Below are positions 16,380 to 24,589 of a DNA stretch of 62,807 bases, one piece after another. A model generated the notes under the pieces. It worked only from the letters and a program-made list of their open reading frames with translations, searched no databases and was not told the DNA's origin. The translations under genes and the position numbers were made by a program. This stretch comes from DATLZC01 sp037444005 (GTDB taxonomy: Bacteria > Chloroflexota > Dehalococcoidia > DSTF01 > JACRBR01), in contig JBBING010000006.1 of NCBI GenBank assembly GCA_037444005.1, positions 1-62,807 of the forward strand, in the 5' to 3' direction. How positions within the stretch are numbered: the stretch's first letter is position 1; every line of letters starts with the position of its first letter.

Positions 16380-17486
16380 ATGGCTTCGCTCCCGATTCCT
16401 GCTGGCCCCGGTGACGTCACCGCGTCGTGGCTCACCTCAGCGTTGCGCGAGACTGGCGTCTTGCGGGACGCGACGGTCGCCGGATTCGACACCGAGATCA
16501 TCGGAGAGGGAGCGGGGCTCATCGGGCAGCTCGCGCGGCTGCGCTTGCGGTACGACCGGCCCGAGGCGGGAGCCCCCGCATCGCTCATCGCGAAGTTCCC
16601 CGCGGCCACTCCCGAAAACCGCGAAATCGGCAACATTTTCCGGTTCTACGAGCGGGAAATCCGGTTCTACGAAGAGCTCGCGCATCGTGTGCCGGTTCGG
16701 GTCCCCCGGCGCTACTACAGCGCCATGGACCTCGAGCGGGGTGATTTCGTACTGCTGCTCGAGGACCTGGGCGGTCTTCGGCTCGGCGACCAGCTTGCGT
16801 CGTGCACCGTCGAAGAAGCGGCCACAGCGGTACGTGCGCTCGGGAAGCTCCACGCCGCGTTCTGGCAGAACGCCGAGCTCGAGCGCCTCGACTGGATGCC
16901 CTACACCAACGACCCCGTGCAGAAGTCGGCGCAGGATTCGTACGCGAAGGCATGGCAGCCGTTCGTCGACACGTTCGGGCCGCAGGTGCCCCCCGAGGTG
17001 TTGCGGACGGCCGAGCGGCTCGGCAGCCGCATCTGCGACATCCTGGACCGCTTCGTCGACCCGCCGCGGACCATCATCCACGGCGACTTCCGGCTCGACA
17101 ACCTCTTCTTCGGGCACGGAGGCGACGGAGAGCCACTGGCCATCATCGACTGGCAGATCGCGTCGCGGGGCCGGGGCGCATTCGACGTCGCGTACTTCCT
17201 CAGCGGGAGCCTGTCGACCGAGGCGCGGCGCGCCTGCGAGCAGACGGTCCTGCGTGAGTACCACGAGATTCTCCAGCGGGACGGCGGCGCCACGGACTAC
17301 GGCTGGGACGAATTCTTCCGCGACTACCGAATGGGCGCGCTGTTCTGCATGGTGTACTCGGTCATCACGTGCGGCTCGCTCGACCTCGCGAACGAGCGCG
17401 GGATGGCCCTCGGGTCGACCATCCTGAAGCGGAACGTCGACGCCATTGTCGACCTGAGCTGCGACGAGCTGCTGTCGCAAGTCTGA
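16380..17486 (+). CDS. CHK/EcKinase-like phosphotransferase (APH superfamily)
   Basis: 368 aa protein-kinase-fold phosphotransferase. Marks: GEGAGLIGQLARLRLRY (nucleotide loop), SLIAKFP (Lys), EIRFYEELA (helix C Glu), catalytic loop IIHGDFRLDNLFF (about residues 236-248) and metal-binding IIDWQIASRGRGAFDVAYF. This set matches the 'ecdysteroid kinase-like/CHK' branch used for small hydroxylated molecules. The substrate is unknown; in bacteria these genes often sit near lipid or xenobiotic genes, but here no such operon is evident. ATG at 16380 preferred (AAGGAG at 16365-16370, 9-base spacing) over ATG at 16371, which touches the ribosome site. Confidence 0.8.
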   Translation: MASLPIPAGPGDVTASWLTSALRETGVLRDATVAGFDTEIIGEGAGLIGQLARLRLRYDRPEAGAPASLIAKFPAATPENREIGNIFRFYEREIRFYEELAHRVPVRVPRRYYSAMDLERGDFVLLLEDLGGLRLGDQLASCTVEEAATAVRALGKLHAAFWQNAELERLDWMPYTNDPVQKSAQDSYAKAWQPFVDTFGPQVPPEVLRTAERLGSRICDILDRFVDPPRTIIHGDFRLDNLFFGHGGDGEPLAIIDWQIASRGRGAFDVAYFLSGSLSTEARRACEQTVLREYHEILQRDGGATDYGWDEFFRDYRMGALFCMVYSVITCGSLDLANERGMALGSTILKRNVDAIVDLSCDELLSQV

Positions 17487-17520
17487 TCGCCCGAGCGTCA
17501 CCCCGTGCCGAAGACGACCC

Positions 17521-18474
17521 TCAGCGCGTGCCGTCGCGCCGGGTGATGGCGTCGACTTCGGCGAGCTCCTGCGGTGAGAGCTTCCACGCCGCCGCTGCGA
17601 CGTTCTGGTCGACCTGCTCCGGTTTCGTCGCCCCCGCGATCACGCTGCCGACGTGACGCTGCGACGCCAGCCAGCCGATGGCCAGCTCGACCATCGTGTG
17701 GCCGCGCTCCGTGGCGAAGGCCTCGAGGCGCTCGAGCGTGTCGAAATTGCTGTCGGTCAGCACGCGCTCCGCCATGGGCCCGCCGCCGGCCAGGCGCGCG
17801 CCTTCAGGCGGCGGCTCGCCGCGGCGATACTTGCCGGTCAAGAACCCGCTCGCGAGAGGGAAGTAAGGCAGGATGCTGAGCCCGTAGGCGTCGCACGCAG
17901 GAACCAGTTCGCGCTCGATACGCCGATCGAGCAGGTTGTACTGGTTCTGCGCAGTAATGAACGGCGTCAAGCGCTGCGAGCGCGCAATCCACTGGGCCTC
18001 CACGACCTGCCACGCCGCAAAGTTCGAGCACCCGATGTAGCGCACCTTCCCCGCCCGGACGAGGTCGTCGAGCGCCCGCATCGTCTCCTCGATGGGCGTC
18101 CGCATGTCCGGGAAGTGCAACTGATACAGGTCGATGTAGTCGGTGCCCAGCCGGCGGAAGCTCGCCTCTACGGCCTCGAAGATGTACCGCCGGGACGCTC
18201 CGCTCCAGAGTGGCCCCTCGCCCATCGGCCCGCCGAACTTCGTCGCGATGACCACGTTTCTCCGATGGCCCTTGAGTGCCTCGCCGAGGTACTCCTCCGA
18301 GAGCCCCGCCGGGCCGTAGATGTCCGCGGTGTCGAAAAACGTGACGCCCAGCTCCAGCGCGCGGCTCACCACCGCTTTCGTTTGCTCACGATCGCATCGC
18401 CTCCCGAAGTTGTTGCATCCGAGCCCCACCACCGACACCTGAAGCCCGGACCGTCCCAGCGTTCGATATTCCAC
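17521..18474 (-). CDS. Aldo/keto reductase family oxidoreductase
   Basis: 317 aa NADPH-dependent TIM-barrel enzyme. Catalytic Asp/Tyr are in FFDTADIYGPAGLSEEYLG, Lys in VVIATKFGG, His in YIDLYQLHFPD; GCSNFAAWQ and the C-terminal SVIAGATKPEQVDQN (cofactor binding) complete the family pattern. Similar to the YajO/KCNAB-like subgroup. I place the start at GTG 18474, since AGGAGGT lies 7 bases upstream; the frame continues to 18504 without a ribosome site. Expressed from the candidate promoter at 18504-18532. Substrate unknown. Confidence 0.9.
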   Translation of the reverse strand: MEYRTLGRSGLQVSVVGLGCNNFGRRCDREQTKAVVSRALELGVTFFDTADIYGPAGLSEEYLGEALKGHRRNVVIATKFGGPMGEGPLWSGASRRYIFEAVEASFRRLGTDYIDLYQLHFPDMRTPIEETMRALDDLVRAGKVRYIGCSNFAAWQVVEAQWIARSQRLTPFITAQNQYNLLDRRIERELVPACDAYGLSILPYFPLASGFLTGKYRRGEPPPEGARLAGGGPMAERVLTDSNFDTLERLEAFATERGHTMVELAIGWLASQRHVGSVIAGATKPEQVDQNVAAAAWKLSPQELAEVDAITRRDGTR

Positions 18475-18503
18475 AGTGACGACCTCCTGTGAGTGGTCCC
18501 TCA

Positions 18504-18532
18504 ACGCTACGGGACGGCGTCCCTACCGTCAA
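18504..18532 (-). promoter_or_regulatory. Candidate sigma70-type promoter for the aldo/keto reductase, with inverted repeat in the spacer
   Basis: On the minus strand: TTGACG (18527-18532), 17-base spacer, TAGCGT (18504-18509). The spacer contains GGGAC-GGC-GTCCC (18511-18523), a perfect inverted repeat that would overlap bound polymerase and so suits a repressor site. About 30 bases separate the -10 from the GTG at 18474, with a strong AGGAGGT between them. Confidence 0.5.
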
Positions 18533-18553
18533 CGTAAAGGTCAATGTCCCCCG

Positions 18554-20074
18554 ATGCGCTACCATGCGCCCGTGCGCGGTCGTTCCGAACTCATACGCCC
18601 GAGCGCGGCGATGCTCGTGGTGGTCGCCTCGTTCCTGTTCGTGGCTTCCTGCGGCGAGGAGCGAGAGCGGCCGACGGCCGGGTTCTCGCTCGGCGTCGCA
18701 TCGGGCGAGGTCACGTCCACCTCAGCGATTTTGTGGACGCGGGCCGACACCGCCGGGCCGGTCCGCGCCATCGTCGCCTCGGACCCCTATCTTCGCGACG
18801 TCACCGCCCGGATCGACGCCGAAGCGACGCCAGAGCGCGACCTCACCGTGCAGGTGGAGGCGTCGGGCCTGCAGCCCGGAACGCGGTACTTCTTCCGGTT
18901 CGAGAGCTCGACCGGCGTGAGCGAAACGGGGACGTTCCGGACGGCGCCGCCCGCCGACGCCCCCGAGTCCGTGGCGTTCGTGTTTTCGGGCGACAGCGAC
19001 GGCACGCGCGTCGACGGCCGCCCCGCGCACAACGAATTCGAAGCGCTCGACCGCGCGCGGGAGGAGGGCGCGGACTTCTTCCTGTACTTCGGAGACACCA
19101 TCTACGCCGACGCCGGCGAGCCGGCGACGACTCTCGACGAGTACCGGGCGAAGTACCGGGAGAATCGGGGCTACCGCGCGTTGCGCGACATCCTGGCCGC
19201 GATGGCCGTGTTCGTGTCGTGGGACGACCACGAAGTCGTCAACGATTTCGACGGCCAGACGGTCGACCCGGAGCGCATGCGCGCAGGACGGAGGGCGTTC
19301 GGCGAGTACTTCCCACTGCGCGAGGCCGAGGACCACATGCGGCTGTACCGCTCGTTCCGCTGGGGAGCCATGGCGGAGTTCTTCGTCCTCGACGGCAGGC
19401 AGTATCGCAGCGGCGACGTCGCCGACGTGTGCCGGGGCGACGTCGTACCCACGTTGGGGGCGCCCGGCGTCGAGCAGAGCGGGCTCCGCGCGCTGGCCGG
19501 GCTACCTGAGCGGACGGACGCCGCCTGTCTCGCCGCCATCGAGGACCCTTCCCGGACGATGCTGGGCGCCGAGCAGCTCGCCTGGCTGGAGGACGGTCTG
19601 CGCAGCTCCGACGCCACCTGGAAGTTCGTGGTCAACTCGACGCCCATCATGGAGCTCTTCGTCCAGCCGTACGACCGGTGGGAGGGCTACGCGGCGGAGC
19701 GGCGCGCCCTCCTGACGTTCATCGCGGAACACGACATCCGTAACGTCGTATTCCTCACGACCGACTGGCACGCCACCATCTTCGGCGAGGTGCGGGTCGA
19801 CTTGTTCGCCGGCCCGAGGACGGTCGCGTACGAGTTCATCGTCGGGCCCATCGCCACGACGCCGCTTCAGCGCGAGATCGAGCGCACGGTGGGCGAGGCT
19901 GGCATCGCCGGCATCGTCGCGGTGGTCGCCGGCCTCGCGCGGCCCGACTGCTACGACCTCGACTCCTACAGCTACGCCGTCGCCCGGATCGACCCGGCGA
20001 CCCGCGCGCTCACCGTGCTCGCGAAGGACGACACGGGTGCGGTCCTGTGCGAGAAGCGGCTCGAGGCCCGCTGA
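18554..20074 (+). CDS. phoD: PhoD-family alkaline phosphatase, predicted lipoprotein
   Basis: 506 aa. N-terminal lipoprotein signal: hydrophobic MLVVVASFLFVASC with lipobox Cys at residue 33 from the ATG at 18554 (or residue 14 if the ATG at residue 20 is used). Then the PhoD N-terminal Ig-like domain (SLGVASGEVTSTSAILWTRAD), and the Ca2+/Fe3+ phosphoesterase core: FSGDSDG, YFGDTIYAD, SWDDHEVVNDFDG and TTDWHATIF. It would release phosphate from mono- or diesters outside the membrane. A Tat twin-arginine motif, common in PhoD, is not visible; the lipoprotein route replaces it. No phosphate-regulon gene adjoins. Confidence 0.88.
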   Translation: MRYHAPVRGRSELIRPSAAMLVVVASFLFVASCGEERERPTAGFSLGVASGEVTSTSAILWTRADTAGPVRAIVASDPYLRDVTARIDAEATPERDLTVQVEASGLQPGTRYFFRFESSTGVSETGTFRTAPPADAPESVAFVFSGDSDGTRVDGRPAHNEFEALDRAREEGADFFLYFGDTIYADAGEPATTLDEYRAKYRENRGYRALRDILAAMAVFVSWDDHEVVNDFDGQTVDPERMRAGRRAFGEYFPLREAEDHMRLYRSFRWGAMAEFFVLDGRQYRSGDVADVCRGDVVPTLGAPGVEQSGLRALAGLPERTDAACLAAIEDPSRTMLGAEQLAWLEDGLRSSDATWKFVVNSTPIMELFVQPYDRWEGYAAERRALLTFIAEHDIRNVVFLTTDWHATIFGEVRVDLFAGPRTVAYEFIVGPIATTPLQREIERTVGEAGIAGIVAVVAGLARPDCYDLDSYSYAVARIDPATRALTVLAKDDTGAVLCEKRLEAR

Positions 20075-20086
20075 CGGAGGGGGTGC

Positions 20087-21043
20087 TCACAGGGCGCGCA
20101 GAAAGTCGATCAGGAGCCGATTGACCTCGTCGGGCCGCTCCTGCTGCGTCCAGTGCCCGCAGCCCGGAAGGATGTGCACGCCCCGAAGGCCGGGTACGAG
20201 CGACCGCATCGCGTCGAGCCCGCCCCGCATGAACGAGATCACGGGGTCCCGGTCTCCGGCGATGAACATGGCAGGCTGCGAGATCTTCGCCCCGGCGAGC
20301 TCGGGCGTGAGCTCCCAGTTGCGGTCGAGGTTCCGGTACCAGTTCAGGCCTCCGCGGAAGCCGGTCCGCCCGAACTCGGACGCGAAGTAGTCCAGATCGG
20401 CCTCGGTGAGCCACGGGGGCAGCGTTTCGGGGTCGATCATCTGATCCAGAAACCGGGCGTTCTCGGGAAGCGGCACGAACGCGCTCTCGCGGGGCGCATC
20501 GCCCGAGGCCGAATACAGAGTGAGCCGCAGCGTTCGCCGCGGGTCGGCCTCCAGCTCCCGCTCGGCGACACCGGGCTCCTGGAAGTACAGCATGTAGAAG
20601 AACCGCCCCGCGAAGATCTGCCGGAAGATCTGCGTCGGGGGCGCGGGCGCCCGGCCCGTGTACGGCACGCTCATCCCCACGACTGCCCGGAACCGATCAG
20701 GGTGCAGCAGGGCGCAGTGCCACGCCACAGGAGCGCCCCAGTCGTGTCCGACGACCACCGCGGTCCGCTCGCCGAGGGCGTCGAGCACCCCCACGGCGTC
20801 GGCGGTCAGCTCGCGGATGTGGTACGCCTCGATGGGCTCCGGCGCGTCGGTCCCCCCGTAGCCGCGCTGATCCGGGGCGACGGCGCGGAATCCTGCCTCG
20901 GCCAGCGCCCGAAGCTGATGCCGCCACGAATACCAGCATTCGGGGAATCCGTGCAGCAGCAGGACCAGCGGGCCCTGTCCCTCCTCGGCGATGCGCATGC
21001 GGATGCCGTTGCTCTCGATGGTGCGCAGGGTCGGTCCTGCCAT
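20087..21043 (-). CDS. Alpha/beta hydrolase, epoxide hydrolase type
   Basis: 318 aa. HGFPECWYSWRHQ gives the oxyanion-hole HGFP motif; the nucleophile is D101 in VVGHDWGAPVAW (Asp instead of Ser, as in soluble epoxide hydrolases and haloalkane dehalogenases); the catalytic His is near residue 297 in LPGCGHWTQQERP. The cap domain has YFASEFGRTGFRGGLNWYRN, whose Tyr pair is typical of epoxide ring opening, favouring epoxide hydrolase over dehalogenase. Likely detoxifies or uses epoxides in the cytosol. Convergent with phoD (12-base gap). Confidence 0.88.
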   Translation of the reverse strand: MAGPTLRTIESNGIRMRIAEEGQGPLVLLLHGFPECWYSWRHQLRALAEAGFRAVAPDQRGYGGTDAPEPIEAYHIRELTADAVGVLDALGERTAVVVGHDWGAPVAWHCALLHPDRFRAVVGMSVPYTGRAPAPPTQIFRQIFAGRFFYMLYFQEPGVAERELEADPRRTLRLTLYSASGDAPRESAFVPLPENARFLDQMIDPETLPPWLTEADLDYFASEFGRTGFRGGLNWYRNLDRNWELTPELAGAKISQPAMFIAGDRDPVISFMRGGLDAMRSLVPGLRGVHILPGCGHWTQQERPDEVNRLLIDFLRAL

Positions 21044-21152
21044 GGCGTCTCCCTTTCCCCATGCCTGCGCGGCGCGGCGCCGCGCGTCGCACGCTTCTTT
21101 CGTACCACGGTCGCGGCGCTGTGGCTACCGCCGCCATGCTCGCTGCGCCCGG

Positions 21153-21158
21153 TAGACT
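21153..21158 (+). promoter_or_regulatory. -10-like box (TAGACT) six bases before the MFS start
   Basis: TAGACT is followed by 6 bases and then ATG at 21165, with no Shine-Dalgarno. Same geometry as at pcm and apgM, so a leaderless transcript is suggested. No convincing -35 is visible, so confidence is low. Confidence 0.3.
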
Positions 21159-21164
21159 GACGGT

Positions 21165-22631
21165 ATGGCCGAACGTAATCCGCTCGAGACGGGACGGGAG
21201 CTGGCTCAGAAGGCGTATCTGCACGCCGACCGAGTGCTCGACGAGGGCCAGCGTCGCGTCATCCGCCTGTTCTGGCTGTTCCTGCCCGAATCGTCCATCG
21301 CGCGGGATCTGCGATTCGAGCACGTGCTCGTCTCGCGCTTTCTGTCCGATGCGGGGCAGCAGGCGCTGGCGTACGGGGCGCTCATCGCCGTCATGCGGCG
21401 GGGCGGGTCGGCCCTGGACGCGGCTATGCTCGGGGTCGCGGCCTTAGCGCCCGCGGCCGCCCTCGGCCTGTACGGTGGCGCCGTCGCCGACGCCCTGCCC
21501 AAGCGGGTCGCCCTCGCCGCCGTCTACAACCTCCAGGCGCTCCTGTGCTTCCTCGTCCCCATCCTGGCGGGCGTCGACCTCCCGGCCATGATCTTCCTCC
21601 TGTTCGCCGTCAACGCTCTCGGGCAGGTCTCCGGGCCCTCGGAGTCGGCGGTGCTGCCGCTCATCGCGTCCCGCGAGCAGCTCGCGACGGCGGCGTCGCT
21701 CGTCAACCTGGCTTCGTCCGCAGGCACGGCGTTCGGCACGGCCCTGCTGGCGCCTGTCATCGTGCGCGTGTTCGGCGTCACCGCCATGCTCTACGTCTCC
21801 GGCGCGCTGTTACTCCTGGCAGCGACGCGGGTGTTCGACCTCCCGACCCACGAGCGGCCAGGGCCCATCCCGCGGCGCATCTCCGTCGCCGGCGTCCGCA
21901 GCGCGCTCTCGTGGCTCATCCGCGAGCCCGCCGTCGGGACGATGATCCTCGTGGCCGTGCTCGCCGGCACCGCGAATGTCGTCATCCAGACACTCGCGCC
22001 ACGTTATGTCCAGTCCGCCCTCCATGTCGACGCCGCAGACGCCGTCTACGTCTTCGGGCCCTCGGTCGCCGGTCTGCTTCTCGCCCTCGCCGCCGGCCCC
22101 GCGCTTATTCGCCGCCACGGCGAGCGCCTGGCCGCCATCGCCGGCGTTTCTGTCACTGCCTCCTCTCTTGTGCTCCTGGGGATGATCGGGCCGGTGGCGA
22201 GCGTCGTCGATCCGCTGAATCCGCTGCGCACGCTCGACATCACCGGGTTCGCGCTGAGCGAGCGGCTGCGGACGGCGGCGCTGCTGGCGCTTCCCCTGGG
22301 ATTCGGCGTCACCCTCACAACGACGTCGGTCCAGACCTACCTGAATCGGCGCGTGCCCCACGCCTACCAGGGGCGAGCCTTCGCGCTGCAGAGCACCCTC
22401 AAGAACGGCGCCGCCATCGTGCCTCTTCTCACGCTCGGCGGCGCGGCCACCGCGTTCGGCGTCGAGCGTGTCCTGCTGGCATCGCCATTCGTGCTCTTTG
22501 GCCTGGCGGTGGGACTCGTCGTGCTCAGCGCGCGGCTTTCCGGTATGCCTCCGCGCAAGGGGCTCGAGGTGCTCGCGTCGTTCTGGGAGGAGCCGGCCGA
22601 GACGCGCGGCTTCGAACCAGCGCTCGGCTAG
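21165..22631 (+). CDS. Major facilitator superfamily transporter
   Basis: 488 aa, about 11-12 hydrophobic helices after an amphipathic N-terminal 45 residues. Residues around 105-125 read LGLYGGAVADALPKRVALA, the loop 2-3 motif of MFS (G-x3-D-R/K-x-G/K-R) in a relaxed form; a central loop with PTHERPGPIPRRI separates the halves. Closest in look to the EntS/multidrug exporter-like branch, but substrate cannot be assigned. The last 4 bases overlap the convergent Eis-like gene. Confidence 0.8.
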   Translation: MAERNPLETGRELAQKAYLHADRVLDEGQRRVIRLFWLFLPESSIARDLRFEHVLVSRFLSDAGQQALAYGALIAVMRRGGSALDAAMLGVAALAPAAALGLYGGAVADALPKRVALAAVYNLQALLCFLVPILAGVDLPAMIFLLFAVNALGQVSGPSESAVLPLIASREQLATAASLVNLASSAGTAFGTALLAPVIVRVFGVTAMLYVSGALLLLAATRVFDLPTHERPGPIPRRISVAGVRSALSWLIREPAVGTMILVAVLAGTANVVIQTLAPRYVQSALHVDAADAVYVFGPSVAGLLLALAAGPALIRRHGERLAAIAGVSVTASSLVLLGMIGPVASVVDPLNPLRTLDITGFALSERLRTAALLALPLGFGVTLTTTSVQTYLNRRVPHAYQGRAFALQSTLKNGAAIVPLLTLGGAATAFGVERVLLASPFVLFGLAVGLVVLSARLSGMPPRKGLEVLASFWEEPAETRGFEPALG

Positions 22632-23854
22632 AAGGTGTCGGGGCAGAACGGCGCGTATCGCGTGCGCCACATCGCGTCCCACAGGTCCAGCCGCGCGTCC
22701 AGCGAAGCTTCCGCCCGGCCCCACGCCACGGCCTGGCTGGGCGCGACCTGCCCGAACAGCAACTGCGCCAGCGTCGAGATCGGGACATCGAGCTCGGGCT
22801 CCTCGTCCGTGCGGACGACGCTCGCTCCCTCTGAGCCCGCGTCGAGCGCCCAACAACCCTCGTTCCACGGACACAGGGCGTCGCGCACACGGAAGACCAC
22901 GCGGCCCTGCACGCCGTACGGCCGTAGCGGCAGCGCGCGCTCGACGTCGATGATACGCGCCATGAGGTGATCTCGCACCGTGAGCCCCAGCCGGCGCGGC
23001 TCGAGCAGCAGATGGAACGCCGGGTCGTCCATCGGGAGCTCGATGATGACGCGCGCCACGAGGTCGAATGACGCGAAGAAGTCCCACATCGCACGGTACG
23101 CGCTCGCGGTGACCCAGACGTAGTCTCGGACGTACAGGCGTTGGCCCGGCGGCCCTTCGTCTCGCAGCGACGGATTACCGCGCTCCTGCGCCGCGAGACT
23201 CCACACGACATACCCGGCGGATTCACCGTCCTCCTCGTAGATCGCGACGTGCGGCGCGCCCGGCGGCTGGCGGCCGAAGACGCGGTGCTCCCACATCGCG
23301 GGCGCGCGGTGCAGATAGCCGTTGCGTGGAGCCGAGAACGCACGATACAGGCGCTCCAGGAGCGGCGTCTCGTCCTTCGACGCCTTTCGAAACCTTCCCC
23401 TGGCGGAGGGCGCGTCGGGCGCGAACGCGATGTCGCGCGGGTCGATCACCGCGGTCAGGGTGGCCGAGGCGACGGCGTATCCGTAGCGCTGGTAGATGGC
23501 GGCCTGCGACGCGAGAAGGATCCCGAGGGGCTCCATTCGCTGCTCATAGCGCCGCCGAAGGTCGGCCTCCACGATGCGCCGCAGATACCCCCGACGCCGG
23601 TACGCCGGGTGAGTGCCGACGACGGTGACACCAGCGGCCGGCGCCTTGCCGCCGTTGAGCCGCACCACGAACGGAAAGGCGGCGTAGCTCGTGGCCAGCT
23701 CCCCGTCCTCGAAGCCGCAGAGGGTCCACTCCGGCTGCAGACGCTCGCTGACGCGGTCGGCCTCCGGAGGAACATCGCCGGCGAACACGGCGACCACCAT
23801 GTCGTCGAGCAGGGGCAGCTCTTCCGGCGTGAGGGGACGAATCTCGAACGTCAC
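22628..23854 (-). CDS. Eis-like GNAT N-acetyltransferase with SCP2-type tail
   Basis: 408 aa, the length of the Eis ('enhanced intracellular survival') family: an N-terminal GNAT domain, a second degenerate GNAT domain and a C-terminal sterol-carrier-like domain. Visible: acetyl-CoA loop VVGTHPAYRRRGYLRRIVEA (about residues 80-100), AIYQRYGYAVAS, and the C-terminal LAQLLFGQVAPSQAVAWGR region typical of the SCP2 part. Eis proteins acetylate amines such as aminoglycosides or lysines; the native substrate here is unknown. Confidence 0.85.
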   Translation of the reverse strand: MTFEIRPLTPEELPLLDDMVVAVFAGDVPPEADRVSERLQPEWTLCGFEDGELATSYAAFPFVVRLNGGKAPAAGVTVVGTHPAYRRRGYLRRIVEADLRRRYEQRMEPLGILLASQAAIYQRYGYAVASATLTAVIDPRDIAFAPDAPSARGRFRKASKDETPLLERLYRAFSAPRNGYLHRAPAMWEHRVFGRQPPGAPHVAIYEEDGESAGYVVWSLAAQERGNPSLRDEGPPGQRLYVRDYVWVTASAYRAMWDFFASFDLVARVIIELPMDDPAFHLLLEPRRLGLTVRDHLMARIIDVERALPLRPYGVQGRVVFRVRDALCPWNEGCWALDAGSEGASVVRTDEEPELDVPISTLAQLLFGQVAPSQAVAWGRAEASLDARLDLWDAMWRTRYAPFCPDTF

Positions 23855-23974
23855 GGCGCCTCCGCGTGACGGGAAGTATACCAGCGGCGCGCCGCTGAAT
23901 CGGCCGACCGCCGAACGGCCCTATCGGAATCGCGCAAGTCATGCTATGCTCCTGCACGCCCCGCCGAGGTGATG

Positions 23975-24589
23975 ATGGCATCAGAACCGATGACGGAATC
24001 ATCCCGCGTCCGGCGGAGGCAGGAGCGCAACCGGCGCGCCTTGTTGCGAGCCGCCCGCACCCTGATGGCGCGCCACGGCTACGAGCGCACCACCATCGCC
24101 GCGATCACCCGCGCCGCCGACCTCGGCTTCGGAACCTTCTACCTGTACTTCCGCGGCAAGGAAGACATCCTGCGCGCCCTGGTCGACGACGCCGTGCAGA
24201 CGCACATCGCATCCCTCAGCGAAGCGGGCCGCAGCGCGTCTTCGGCCGCCGAGGCGCTGCGCCGCATCGTCGAGCGCTATGTGGACGCGGCCATCGAACA
24301 CCGCGACCTGTTCAAGATCATGTTCGAGCACGGTGGCGAACGCCGCGAGCCGCTCCGGCGCGTGCACGAGGCTCTCGTGCGCGCGCTCGAGGACGCCATC
24401 GCGCGCGGCGTACGCGACGCCGCGTTCCGCCATGTGCACCCCGCCCTCACCGCCAGAGCCATCGCCGGCATGCTTCCGGCGGCGCTGCTCTGGGCGGCGC
24501 GGTCGAGAGCCGTCTCGCGAGACACGCTGGTCGCCACGCTGGTGGACCTCGCGCTGCGAGGACTGTCGAGAGAGGAGGGGGTATCGTGA
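23975..24589 (+). CDS. TetR-family transcriptional regulator
   Basis: 204 aa. N-terminal helix-turn-helix: RRALLRAARTLMARHGYERTTIAAITRAADLGFGTFYLYFRGKEDIL (described by position 20-67), with the canonical F/Y-x-x-F-x-x-K end. The C-terminal ligand domain is generic. It is the first gene of a four-gene efflux operon and overlaps the adaptor gene by 4 bases, so it most likely represses this operon. GAGG at 23966-23969 favours ATG at 23972 or 23975. A possible -10 (TATGCT) lies at 23945-23950; I see no clear palindromic operator. Confidence 0.88.
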   Translation: MASEPMTESSRVRRRQERNRRALLRAARTLMARHGYERTTIAAITRAADLGFGTFYLYFRGKEDILRALVDDAVQTHIASLSEAGRSASSAAEALRRIVERYVDAAIEHRDLFKIMFEHGGERREPLRRVHEALVRALEDAIARGVRDAAFRHVHPALTARAIAGMLPAALLWAARSRAVSRDTLVATLVDLALRGLSREEGVS

